Shown in pieces: positions 6,608-12,945 of a stretch of DNA of 17,564 nt. How positions within the stretch are numbered: position 1 is the stretch's first letter; each line of letters opens with the position of its first letter. Made by a program: the position numbers and the translations under genes. Source of the DNA: Methanobacteriota archaeon. Lineage in GTDB: Archaea > Thermoplasmatota > Thermoplasmata > RBG-16-68-12. The notes below the pieces were generated by a model. It had not been told where the DNA came from, ran no database searches, and was given only the letters and a program-made list of their open reading frames with translations. Location: NCBI GenBank assembly GCA_005879015.1, contig VBMC01000049.1, positions 1 to 17,564 of the forward strand. The letters run 5' to 3'.

Positions 6608-7669
6608 ATGGCGTCCCGGATGTTGGAAGCCCGCACCGTCGCGGCCGTGGACCCCGGAGGGATGCGGGACATCATCGCCTCGCTTCCGGAGCAACTGTCG
6701 ACCGGGCTGAAGGTGGGGGAAGCCGCGCCCGTCCCGATCGAGGAGGCCCAACGGATCTTCATCGTCGGCATGGGGGGCTCGGCCATCGGCGGCGATGTGT
6801 TCGCGGCCTGGCTCGCGGACCGGGCGAAGATCCCCATCCAAGTGGTTCGGGACTATCGGCTCCCGGCCTACGCACGGCCCGAGGACCTTCTCGTGGCGAT
6901 CTCCTACTCCGGCAACACGGAAGAGACCCTCGCGGCGACCGCGCAGGGGATCAAGTTGGGTTGTCGCGTCGTCGCGATCACGTCCGGCGGCACGCTCCGT
7001 GATCTCGCCCGCGGCAACAAGATGGACGCCTTCGCGGTTCCGACGGGACTTCCCCCTCGCGGGGCGTTCGGCCACCTCTTCGGCATCCTCGCGGGAATCG
7101 GCGGGGGCTGGGCTTTCGGTGCCCTAGACCACGAGCTCAGGGAATCCATCGCGCATCTGCAGGCCCTTCGGACCCGACTCCGCCCGGAGAGCGGTGTTCG
7201 ATCGAACCGGGCGAAGGCCCTGGCCCTCCGGATCCGAGCCGTGGTCCCCATCCTCTATGCGGCCCCGCCCTTCATCGCAGTCGCTCGGCGATGGCAAACC
7301 CAGTTGAACGAGAACTCGAAGGTCCTCGCGTTTACTTCCACGTTCCCCGAAGCGGACCACAACGAACTCGTCGGCTGGATGGAAGACTCTCGCGCCCGCG
7401 CCCATCGCGCGATCCTCCTGCGGGACCGCGATGAGGCGCCGGACATCCGTCGTCAGCTCGACATCACGGTGGGGCTCATGGCCCGCAAGACGAAGGTCGA
7501 ACAGGTCACCGACGAGGGACCCACCCTCGTGAGCCGCATGCTCGGGACCCTGTTCCTCGGAGACTACGTGAGCCTGTATCTCGCCGCGTTGCGTCGCGTC
7601 GACCCGCTCGTCTTGAAACCGATCCAGGCGCTGAAGGCGAAGCTCGCAGAGAGCCATCGAAAGGGCTGA
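6608..7669 (+). CDS. Bifunctional phosphoglucose/phosphomannose isomerase
   Basis: Interconverts glucose 6-phosphate or mannose 6-phosphate with fructose 6-phosphate; this PGI/PMI family occurs in archaea and some bacteria. The 353-residue protein has two SIS sugar-isomerase domains. In the first, IFIVGMGGSAIGGDVF at 50-65 and ISYSGNTEET at 98-107 form the phosphate-binding loops. The region before the second carries NENSK with Glu235 and FPEADHNELVGW with His251; their 16-residue separation matches the catalytic Glu/His pair of the crystallised Pyrobaculum enzyme. The start is the ATG at 6608; an ATG four codons later is also possible. It is divergent from the rib operon, and its stop lies 1 nt from the 3' end of the convergent tRNA-Ser gene. 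Confidence 0.93.
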   Translation: MASRMLEARTVAAVDPGGMRDIIASLPEQLSTGLKVGEAAPVPIEEAQRIFIVGMGGSAIGGDVFAAWLADRAKIPIQVVRDYRLPAYARPEDLLVAISYSGNTEETLAATAQGIKLGCRVVAITSGGTLRDLARGNKMDAFAVPTGLPPRGAFGHLFGILAGIGGGWAFGALDHELRESIAHLQALRTRLRPESGVRSNRAKALALRIRAVVPILYAAPPFIAVARRWQTQLNENSKVLAFTSTFPEADHNELVGWMEDSRARAHRAILLRDRDEAPDIRRQLDITVGLMARKTKVEQVTDEGPTLVSRMLGTLFLGDYVSLYLAALRRVDPLVLKPIQALKAKLAESHRKG

Positions 7670-7670
7670 A

Positions 7671-7786
7671 CGCCGAGGGGGAGACTTCCAGGCAGCCGTC
7701 ACCAGAGCGGGAGCCATTTGAACTCCCGAGGGCTTACGCCCACCAGCTCTCCAGGCTGGCGCCCTACCGGACTAGGCGACCTCGGC
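7671..7786 (-). tRNA. tRNA-Ser(GGA) with a T-loop intron
   Basis: Removing 7685-7716 leaves a complete 84-nt class II tRNA. The acceptor arms GCCGAGG (7786-7780) and CCTCGGC (7678-7672) pair perfectly, with discriminator G73 at 7671 as expected for serine. The D-stem is GCCT/GGGC with GG in the loop. The anticodon stem is CCAGC/GCTGG around loop CTGGAGA, anticodon GGA. A long variable arm GGGC-GTAA-GCCC marks tRNA-Ser. The T-stem is GGGAG/CTCCC around a consensus loop TTCAAAT. No CCA is encoded. Read without splicing, the T-loop would have nine or more bases and no acceptor partner would exist. A TATA box lies about 30 bp upstream. Confidence 0.92.
7685..7716 (-). other. Noncanonical tRNA intron between positions 59 and 60
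   Basis: This 32-nt insert splits the T-loop after TTCAAA. The junctions form a textbook hBHBh' motif for the archaeal splicing endonuclease. The outer helix is the T-stem GGGAG/CTCCC. The central 4-bp helix pairs T54-T55-C56-A57 with TGGA near the intron 3' end (one G-U). The two 3-nt bulges are AA|T at the 5' site and AG|T at the 3' site. The inner helix is GGC/GCC, followed by an internal loop and CCG/CGG. Cutting after the second base of each bulge yields the consensus T-loop. Only this phase of the five possible junctions forms the motif. Confidence 0.87.
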
Positions 7787-7814
7787 ACTCAGCGCGCGCC
7801 CATCGGGTCCGTTG

Positions 7815-7822
7815 CTATAAAG
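7815..7822 (-). promoter_or_regulatory. TATA box of tRNA-Ser
   Basis: On the minus strand CTTTATAG is centred about 32 bp before the first base of the tRNA, the expected archaeal spacing. It lies in the 47-bp gap after the M48 protease stop, so the tRNA has its own promoter despite following a long operon. Confidence 0.65.
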
Positions 7823-7833
7823 ATTCCCCGCGC

Positions 7834-8889
7834 TCACGCAGATGGAGCGCGAAACGCGCGCGCCATCTCGACGCGATCGCGTCCCGTGGGGTGGCTATAA
7901 AACAGCCACTTCTCCCAAGGCCGCGGATCCGCGACACCGAGGTTGAGATCGTGCAGTTTCACCATGGCGGCGATGAAATTCGCGGGATCGCCCGTGAGGG
8001 CGAGGGAGAATCGGTCGGCGCGGGCCTCCCTGATGTCCGCCGGCGAACGGATCCCGACGAGCGCGTACGCGGACCCATAGGCCCAGCTCGCCGCGAGGAG
8101 GATCAGAAGGGAAACGAACGAACCGGAGAGGAAGCCACGGATCGGATCCCGATATTTCTGGTGGGCCAGTTCGTGGGCGAGGACCGTCTCCACCTCTTCT
8201 GGGGTGAATCCGGTCACCAAGGTGTCGGTCACGATCACCCGCCGGGTACGACCCAGACCCATCACCGCGGCGTTTGACCGACGCGTCTTCTCGGACGCAC
8301 GCAACTCGAACACGCCGAGGATCGGGACGTTCGCCTTCTCCGCGAGGACTTCAAAACGACGGCGAAGGGCGGCATCGGCGAGGGGCCGGAACCGATAGAA
8401 GAGCGGGACCAGGAGCACCGGAGCGAGGAAGCCGAGGATCGCGGACACCAGGAGGCCGAGGAGCCAGGCCGCGAGCCACCACCATGCCGGCGACACGGCA
8501 AGGAGCCAGAGGAGGAGGCCTCCCACGCCAATCGAACCGCCGAGGCCGAGACCAACCGACTTGGCGAGGTCCTTCGCCCACCCCAGGAAGGATTGCGAAG
8601 AGAGCCCCGAGGCGGTCTCCCACCGATGACCGCCCACGTAGGCGAAGGGAAGGTCGATCGCGAGGAAGCTGAGGAACAGCAGGACGAGGAACAGAATCGT
8701 CGAGGTCCAGGATGGCCATTGAAGGGACTGGACGGCGTCCCGCAGACTCGCCGACCCACCGATCAGGAGGACGACCACGAGGGCGACCAGGGCCGCGGTG
8801 CGCGCGATCGAGAGACGAAATCGCAGGGCCCGCAGCCGGTGGGCCTTCGCCTGTCGCTCCGAATCGAACCCCCATGCGTCGACGACCAT
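7834..8889 (-). CDS. M48 family membrane metalloprotease, Ste24-like
   Basis: A zinc protease embedded in the membrane, probably acting in membrane-protein quality control; archaeal substrates are largely unknown. The 351-residue protein has hydrophobic segments at about 30-48, 63-82, 113-133, 137-165 and 255-280. Catalytic HELAH is at 239-243, and the third zinc ligand Glu288 lies in EARAD. The Ste24 signature region is present: VPLFYRFRPLADAALR, SEKTRRSNAAVMGLGRTRRVIVTDTLV, and the C-terminal YSHPTGRDRVEMA. Length and the preserved FYRFRPL segment fit the Ste24/CAAX protease 1 branch better than short HtpX. Its ATG follows the cbf5 stop by 3 nt, so it is the distal gene of the cbf5 operon; the functional reason is unclear. 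Confidence 0.9.
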   Translation of the reverse strand: MVVDAWGFDSERQAKAHRLRALRFRLSIARTAALVALVVVLLIGGSASLRDAVQSLQWPSWTSTILFLVLLFLSFLAIDLPFAYVGGHRWETASGLSSQSFLGWAKDLAKSVGLGLGGSIGVGGLLLWLLAVSPAWWWLAAWLLGLLVSAILGFLAPVLLVPLFYRFRPLADAALRRRFEVLAEKANVPILGVFELRASEKTRRSNAAVMGLGRTRRVIVTDTLVTGFTPEEVETVLAHELAHQKYRDPIRGFLSGSFVSLLILLAASWAYGSAYALVGIRSPADIREARADRFSLALTGDPANFIAAMVKLHDLNLGVADPRPWEKWLFYSHPTGRDRVEMARAFRAPSA

Positions 8890-8892
8890 GGA

Positions 8893-9849
8893 TCACTTCC
8901 AGAGTTTCGGGTACGTCCCGGGCTCCATCAGGACGCGACCGGTGTCCGCCGCGGCACCGGATTTCGCGATGACGATTTCGTCCGTGGTCATGAGGGCCTT
9001 CGACAGCGCGACCGCTTCGCCTTTTCCCGTGAACACGCCGACCAAATCCCCGCGTCGGATGTGCGGAGAAAGTTTGGCGACGCCAGGGACGGCGAGATTC
9101 GCTCCATGGCAGAGGGCGTCCACGGCCGTATCCTTGATGACGACCCGAGGAAGGTGCCGCAAGAGGTCCTCGATCGGCCGCAGGACCTCCCGGACGGGCC
9201 CATCGTCCCCGTCCTCCTTGGCAAAGGCGAGGGCGTCGCGGAACGCGTTCAGTGGATGCGCGTCCGCTTCTCCGAAGCTTGCGGTCCTCGTCCTCCGAAG
9301 GTCGACCAGGTTCGCTCCGACCCCGAGGGCGTCGCCGACGTCCACCGCGAGCGTGCGGATGTAGGTCCCCGACTCACAGCGAACCCGGAACAGGACATCG
9401 CGCCCGTCGATCTCCAGCGGCTCGAGTTCGAACACGCGTCGGGTCCGCTGCTCCCGCTTCACCGCGGACCGGACTGGCGGGACCTGATAGATCTCCCCGA
9501 CGAACCGGGCCATCATGGACCGCACCCGTCGCGGGTCCACGTCCTGGTGGAGCTGGAACACCCCGACGTACTCCTTGTCCCCCGCGAGGACGGCCTCGAC
9601 CGCGCGGGTGGCGTCCGCGAGGGCGACCGGCAGGACTCCCGTCACGCGGGGATCCAGGGTCCCGGAGTGGCCCGCCTTCGGAACGGAGAACATGTCCCGG
9701 ACCCAGGCGCTCACCTGATGGGACGTCGGGCCGGCCGGCTTGTCGACGATGGCCACCCCGAGGCGGATCCGCTCCTGAATCGTCCGGTCCTCGGGGCGGG
9801 TCCCGTGCTTCGAATCCGGCGTTTCATGGAGCACGACGAGATCGCTCAT
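8893..9849 (-). CDS. cbf5: tRNA/rRNA pseudouridine synthase Cbf5
   Basis: Catalytic subunit of archaeal H/ACA ribonucleoproteins, also able to make pseudouridine 55 in tRNA; a dyskerin/TruB-family enzyme. The 318-residue protein contains VDKPAGPTSHQVSAWV at 35-50 and GHSGTLDPRVTGVLPVAL with the catalytic Asp66. KEYVGVFQLHQDV and the RCESGTYIRTLAVDVG motif follow. The C-terminal ~75 residues form a PUA domain (RRGDLVGVFTGKGEAVAL). The frame is open far upstream, but the ATG at 9849 overlaps the cytidylate kinase stop (ATGA) and gives family length. It sits after cytidylate kinase, a common archaeal arrangement. The classical operon partners gar1 and nop10 are not nearby. Confidence 0.95.
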   Translation of the reverse strand: MSDLVVLHETPDSKHGTRPEDRTIQERIRLGVAIVDKPAGPTSHQVSAWVRDMFSVPKAGHSGTLDPRVTGVLPVALADATRAVEAVLAGDKEYVGVFQLHQDVDPRRVRSMMARFVGEIYQVPPVRSAVKREQRTRRVFELEPLEIDGRDVLFRVRCESGTYIRTLAVDVGDALGVGANLVDLRRTRTASFGEADAHPLNAFRDALAFAKEDGDDGPVREVLRPIEDLLRHLPRVVIKDTAVDALCHGANLAVPGVAKLSPHIRRGDLVGVFTGKGEAVALSKALMTTDEIVIAKSGAAADTGRVLMEPGTYPKLWK

Positions 9850-10400
9850 CCCCGCACCCGGGCGGCGATCATCGCGACGATCTCCTCCGGGGTCTTCTCG
9901 CCGGAGTCGATCACGAAGTCGAAGACGCTCGTGTCCCGCAGATCGATCCCGTAGATCGCCTTGTAGCGGATCCGTTCGGACTCCTCCCGGGCGACGATCT
10001 CCCGTTTCGCTTCGGGGACGCCCTCCTTCTCGCGGCTGGCGATGCGACGGGCGCGCACCTCGAGGGGCGCGTCGATGAGGACCTTCAGACACGGGATGCG
10101 TTCCTTCGACAAAAGGTGCGCTTGGATCCGTCCGTCGACGACCACGTTCGCTCCCGCGGCTTGCTTCGCCCGGATCTCCTCGAGGATGGCCCGGTCCAGG
10201 GCCCGGTCGATGGAAGGGTCCTTTTCGGCGGCGCGACCGAACGCCTCCAGGCCCATCCCGCGTTCCTTTGCCATCGCCCGGAACTTCGTCCCCGCGGACA
10301 CGAGGATGTAGCGATGCGTCGCGGCCCACCGTTCCGCGACCGTGGTCTTGCCGCTGCCGGGGGGCCCTCCGATCACCAGGATCATCCGGCTTTCCCTCAT
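9846..10400 (-). CDS. cmk: Cytidylate kinase, archaeal type
   Basis: Phosphorylates CMP and dCMP to the diphosphates using ATP. The 184-residue protein has a Walker A loop GGPPGSGKTT at 11-20, the archaeal-type ILVSAGTKFRAMAKERGM region, NVVVDGRIQAHLL, and a LID-like REESERIRYKAIYGIDLRDTSVFDFVIDS segment. I chose the ATG at 10400 because it overlaps the stop of the upstream DUF106 gene (ATGA) as in neighbouring junctions; an ATG at 10385 immediately before the first beta strand is equally compatible with the family. The stop overlaps the cbf5 start (ATGA), so cmk and cbf5 are probably coupled. Confidence 0.92.
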   Translation of the reverse strand: MRESRMILVIGGPPGSGKTTVAERWAATHRYILVSAGTKFRAMAKERGMGLEAFGRAAEKDPSIDRALDRAILEEIRAKQAAGANVVVDGRIQAHLLSKERIPCLKVLIDAPLEVRARRIASREKEGVPEAKREIVAREESERIRYKAIYGIDLRDTSVFDFVIDSGEKTPEEIVAMIAARVRG

Positions 10401-11212
10401 GCGGCGTCGGCCGGTCCGGGCCAGGGTGGGACTCCCATCTTCTCGAGGCGACGTCGGAATCGGACGTACTTGAGCACGCGGGTAATGATCTGACCGAACG
10501 GAATCGCGAGGAGGGAATACAGGAGGACCCACGACGGCAGGACGTAAACGGAATTCAGGTACACGTGATTGGACCACGGCACCGCGATCCACTGGTTCCC
10601 GAGGTTATTGAGGACGACGTCCACGAAGAGGCGCAACCAGGTGAAGATCACGATGAATAGGAACAGGGTCCACGCCATCGACTTGATCGGCGTGGTCTGC
10701 ATCTCCATCGTGTCCTTCATGAATCCCTGCTGGGCCTCCTTCAGCTTGGCCAACCTCGTCGTCTGGCCTTTCCGCATGGCCTCCATCTGCTCCTTCCGCC
10801 ATGCGCCCATGACCTTCTGGGTGCGCGCCATCTTCACCCAGTTCGTGTAGTGGTCCCGGATCACGGACGAGATCGTGGTCGTCAGGATGCCCGCGAGCAG
10901 GATCGTCACGGTCGGCAGGGCACCGCCGAACCCGATGATGGGAAAGAGCGCGAGGTTCGCGATCGACGCGAATCCGACGCCGACGTCCGGGCTGATAATC
11001 GCGTAGATGGCGAGGAGGCCGAGGAAGATCATGATGAAGCGACTGAAGCTCGGAGGGGCTCGCGGCGTGGCGGGAGGGGAGGCCTCCGCCTCCTGCGGCT
11101 TGGGGAACTCTTCGGATTCGGTCGGCTCCTCGGATTCGGACTCTTCTTCCGGTCCGGACCCTTCTTCGTCGGAGCCAGAATCGTCCTCCGTGGAGTCGGA
11201 ATCCCCGCTCAC
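10397..11212 (-). CDS. DUF106/EMC3-like membrane insertase with acidic N-terminal tail
   Basis: Archaeal DUF106 proteins belong to the Oxa1/YidC/EMC3/Get1 superfamily and are thought to insert membrane proteins. The 271-residue protein has hydrophobic segments near FIMIFLGLLAIYAIISP, LPTVTILLAGILTTTISSVI, MAWTLFLFIVIFTWLRLFV and PSWVLLYSLLAIPFGQIIT. A cytoplasmic charged helical region (MRKGQTTRLAKLKEAQQGFMKD) typical of the family lies between them. Residues 1-55 are an extreme Ser/Glu/Asp tract without counterpart in the core family. I place the start at the GTG at 11212, where a TATA box 25 bp upstream predicts a leaderless transcript; the longer frame to 11338 crosses the prefoldin gene. 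The stop overlaps cmk. Confidence 0.88.
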   Translation of the reverse strand: MSGDSDSTEDDSGSDEEGSGPEEESESEEPTESEEFPKPQEAEASPPATPRAPPSFSRFIMIFLGLLAIYAIISPDVGVGFASIANLALFPIIGFGGALPTVTILLAGILTTTISSVIRDHYTNWVKMARTQKVMGAWRKEQMEAMRKGQTTRLAKLKEAQQGFMKDTMEMQTTPIKSMAWTLFLFIVIFTWLRLFVDVVLNNLGNQWIAVPWSNHVYLNSVYVLPSWVLLYSLLAIPFGQIITRVLKYVRFRRRLEKMGVPPWPGPADAA

Positions 11213-11231
11213 GGAGTCGCCAATGGACCTG

Positions 11232-11240
11232 TTAATATAA
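11232..11240 (-). promoter_or_regulatory. TATA box inside the superoperon, before DUF106 gene
   Basis: On the minus strand TTATATTAA lies about 25 bp before the GTG at 11212 in an AT-rich 58-bp gap, the largest break in the rrp4-to-protease string. A TTTT tract just after the prefoldin stop (near 11266) could terminate the upstream transcript. This suggests a separate DUF106-cmk-cbf5-protease transcript. Confidence 0.55.
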
Positions 11241-11270
11241 GGATTTGCCAGCGCTCGGCCCGGAGAAAAT

Positions 11271-11639
11271 TCAGTTGCCTTCCGCGGCCGCGGGCGAGGT
11301 CCCGAGGGCCGCTTGGATCTTCGTCGCGAGATCTTCATACCGCTCGGAAAGAGCCTTCTCCTGCTTCTGGAGCGACTTGACTCGGATCGTGAGCGTCTCC
11401 TTGTGCTCCTCGAGCTCCTTCTTCAGCCCTTCGCGGTCGTCTTGGCGCACGAGCAGCATGCCGATGCTCTTGTAGATCGGCGTCTCCCCCGTGAGCTTGT
11501 TGAGTTCCTCGAGGGTCCCTTCGACCTCGCGCAGCTTCGCCTCGAGTTGCATGCGCTGGCTCGCGAGGACCTGGAGCTGGTTCTGCAACTGTTGGTACTG
11601 TGCGATCTGGTTCTGCAACTGCGGGGAGATGTCCTTCAC
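11271..11639 (-). CDS. pfdB: Prefoldin beta subunit
   Basis: Subunit of the hexameric jellyfish-shaped chaperone that passes unfolded proteins to the thermosome. The 122-residue protein shows the beta-class pattern: an N-terminal coiled coil rich in Gln and Leu (QLQNQIAQYQQLQNQLQ), a short beta hairpin around LTGETPIYKSIGMLLVRQD, and a C-terminal coiled coil (KKELEEHKETLTIRVKSLQKQEKALSERYEDL). The start is a GTG that overlaps the pcc1 stop (GTGA); a longer frame running into pcc1 was rejected. Location after pcc1 is the standard archaeal order. Confidence 0.93.
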   Translation of the reverse strand: MKDISPQLQNQIAQYQQLQNQLQVLASQRMQLEAKLREVEGTLEELNKLTGETPIYKSIGMLLVRQDDREGLKKELEEHKETLTIRVKSLQKQEKALSERYEDLATKIQAALGTSPAAAEGN

Positions 11640-11869
11640 GAAGTCACCTCGCGCCGCACACGGGCGGCGACGTCCGCCCAACGGAGATACGAATTCACCG
11701 CGGCGCGCAGGGCGCTCGTGTCCTCCGCATCAATCCTCAGGGTCACGCGGCCCCGCACCGCCCGCAAGGAGACGCGGGCCTTCGGGACATCCCGTCCCGC
11801 CTCGGGACGCAGGGACTCATAGACGACCTTCGCATCCGGACCCGCGAAGGTGATCGTCGCGCGGCGCAT
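11636..11869 (-). CDS. pcc1: KEOPS complex subunit Pcc1
   Basis: Small dimerising subunit of KEOPS, which makes the t6A modification at position 37 of ANN-decoding tRNAs. The 77-residue protein fits the family: RRATITFAG, VVYESLRPEAGRD, VSLRAVRGRVTLRIDAEDTSALRAAVNSYLRW. The start is an ATG 2 nt after the rpoP stop; the frame is open to a GTG at 11998, but that part is the shadow of rpoP in another frame. The stop overlaps the prefoldin GTG. Position between rpoP and prefoldin beta is strong supporting evidence for such a short protein. Confidence 0.88.
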   Translation of the reverse strand: MRRATITFAGPDAKVVYESLRPEAGRDVPKARVSLRAVRGRVTLRIDAEDTSALRAAVNSYLRWADVAARVRREVTS

Positions 11870-11871
11870 GG

Positions 11872-12006
11872 TCACCGGGCCTTGACGACCTTCTTCACGT
11901 TCGGCCGCTCCTTGTAGAACATCTTGGAGCCGCACCGCTCGCACTGGATGCCGACCGTGTTGATGTTCGCCCGGATCGGCTCGAGGCACTTCGCGCACTT
12001 GTACAT
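11872..12006 (-). CDS. rpoP: RNA polymerase subunit P (Rpb12-like)
   Basis: A 44-residue zinc-binding subunit of archaeal RNA polymerase, equivalent to eukaryotic Rpb12/Rpc10. It has C4-x2-C7 and C22-x2-C25 as zinc ligands, and the typical IQCERCGSKMFYKERP followed by a basic tail (VKKVVKAR). The ATG follows the eL43 stop by 1 nt and the TGA precedes the pcc1 ATG by 2 nt, so the order eL43-rpoP-pcc1 is packed as in other archaea. Short, but the motifs and location make it secure. Confidence 0.95.
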   Translation of the reverse strand: MYKCAKCLEPIRANINTVGIQCERCGSKMFYKERPNVKKVVKAR

Positions 12007-12007
12007 C

Positions 12008-12157
12008 TCAGGCTTCCCCCGCCTTCGCCTCGGGCTTCTCCGCGGTCTCTTGGACCTCCCGTTTGAAGGAGGTCGTCACGATCGGGCGGTAGGCGCCCCC
12101 CCCGTATCGGGGCCCGAATCGGGCGACACTGCCTGACTTCCGCGTGCGACGTGCCAT
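12008..12157 (-). CDS. rpl37ae: Ribosomal protein eL43 (L37Ae), internally deleted
   Basis: A large-subunit ribosomal protein gene, recognised from its N-terminal MARRTRKSGSVARFGPRYG and its C-terminal GGAYRP motif, both hallmarks of L37Ae. The frame encodes only 49 residues instead of roughly 85-95. The central zinc ribbon, with its two CxxC pairs and the basic segment before it, is absent: GPRYG is joined directly to GGAY. The join falls in a run of eight G on the minus strand (12096-12103). The frame remains open, with a lineage-specific acidic tail (ETAEKPEAKAGEA). GAGGT about 6 nt before the ATG overlaps the rrp42 stop. It could be a true deletion or an assembly collapse. Confidence 0.8.
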   Translation of the reverse strand: MARRTRKSGSVARFGPRYGGGAYRPIVTTSFKREVQETAEKPEAKAGEA

Positions 12158-12165
12158 GGAGGACC

Positions 12166-12945
12166 TCAAGAGGATCGAAGGACGGGACGGATCGCGCGGC
12201 CGACGCGCTGGGCCGTCTCGATAATCCGCTTCACCTCGTCATAGGAGAAGCTTCCACTTAAGCCTTTTTGCATCGCGCGGATGTCTCCGTTTTCATCCGT
12301 CGTCACGGTGATCCTGGCGTCGGCCATCCGCTCCTCGTCGAGGCTCGGATCGACGACGAGGAGGTCCTTGATCTTCGCCGTCGTGACGCTCACGGGCCAG
12401 TGCTCGATCGGCAGGGCGAAGTCCTCGCCGAGGCCGAGGTTCTTCGCGGGGACGACGGTCGATGCGAGGGCGGCCACGGCGCCGTACGAGCAGGCGTCGA
12501 ACAGGTTCCCGTCGAAATCGAGCACGTGGATGTCGATGAACATGATCCAGACCTTCTCCTTCGGGGTGATGCAGAGCTTCTCCATGTTCACCATCTTCGA
12601 TTCGCGGATCCCGCGGTCCACCACCCGAGCGAGTTCGATCGCGTCCGGCCGCGGGGGCCCCGCCTCAAACGTGGGGCTCGCCATCGGGATCAGCTCGACG
12701 CTCGTCGAAAGCACGCCCGTGTTCGGCGTGTCCGGATACGGCTCCCCGACGGACATCTTGATCCCGACGAGGATGTCTGTGTTCCCGAGCTTGGCCCGTG
12801 CGCTCCCTTCCGCCGTCTTCACGAACGACCGTTGGATGGCGACCTTCCGCGGTTCGTCGAGCACGCGGCCGTCCACGCGCTGGCCGGTCGAGGCCAAGCG
12901 GTAGACGTGGGCCCGCATCAACTCCGAGACGATCTCTTCGCTCAT
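12166..12945 (-). CDS. rrp42: Exosome subunit Rrp42
   Basis: Non-catalytic RNase PH-fold subunit that alternates with Rrp41 in the hexameric ring of the archaeal exosome, which degrades and tails RNA. The 259-residue protein starts RAHVYRLASTGQRVDGRVLDEPR and contains SARAKLGNTDILVGIKMSVGEPYPDTPN, a Rrp42-type VELIPMASPTFEAGPP, and WIMFIDIHVLDFDGNLFDACSYGA. The active-site Asp pair of Rrp41 is not present in the equivalent place. The C-terminal helix (FSYDEVKRIIETAQRVG) is family-typical. Its ATG overlaps the rrp41 stop (TGATG), implying coupled, equimolar synthesis of the ring subunits. Confidence 0.96.
   Translation of the reverse strand: MSEEIVSELMRAHVYRLASTGQRVDGRVLDEPRKVAIQRSFVKTAEGSARAKLGNTDILVGIKMSVGEPYPDTPNTGVLSTSVELIPMASPTFEAGPPRPDAIELARVVDRGIRESKMVNMEKLCITPKEKVWIMFIDIHVLDFDGNLFDACSYGAVAALASTVVPAKNLGLGEDFALPIEHWPVSVTTAKIKDLLVVDPSLDEERMADARITVTTDENGDIRAMQKGLSGSFSYDEVKRIIETAQRVGRAIRPVLRSS

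Noticed and set aside
4134..7002. Long plus-strand open frames over the rib operon
   Set aside because: They are antisense shadows of ribH, ribC, ribL and ribB, with Arg/Pro/Ser-rich low-complexity translations.
7708..7727. T-arm formed without splicing, using the intronic CTCCC
   Set aside because: It needs a 9-nt loop and leaves no sequence pairing with the GCCGAGG acceptor strand, whereas the spliced form pairs perfectly.
9850..10329. N-terminal extension of cbf5 across cmk
   Set aside because: It overlaps the well-supported cmk frame, and an ATGA junction at 9849 gives family length.
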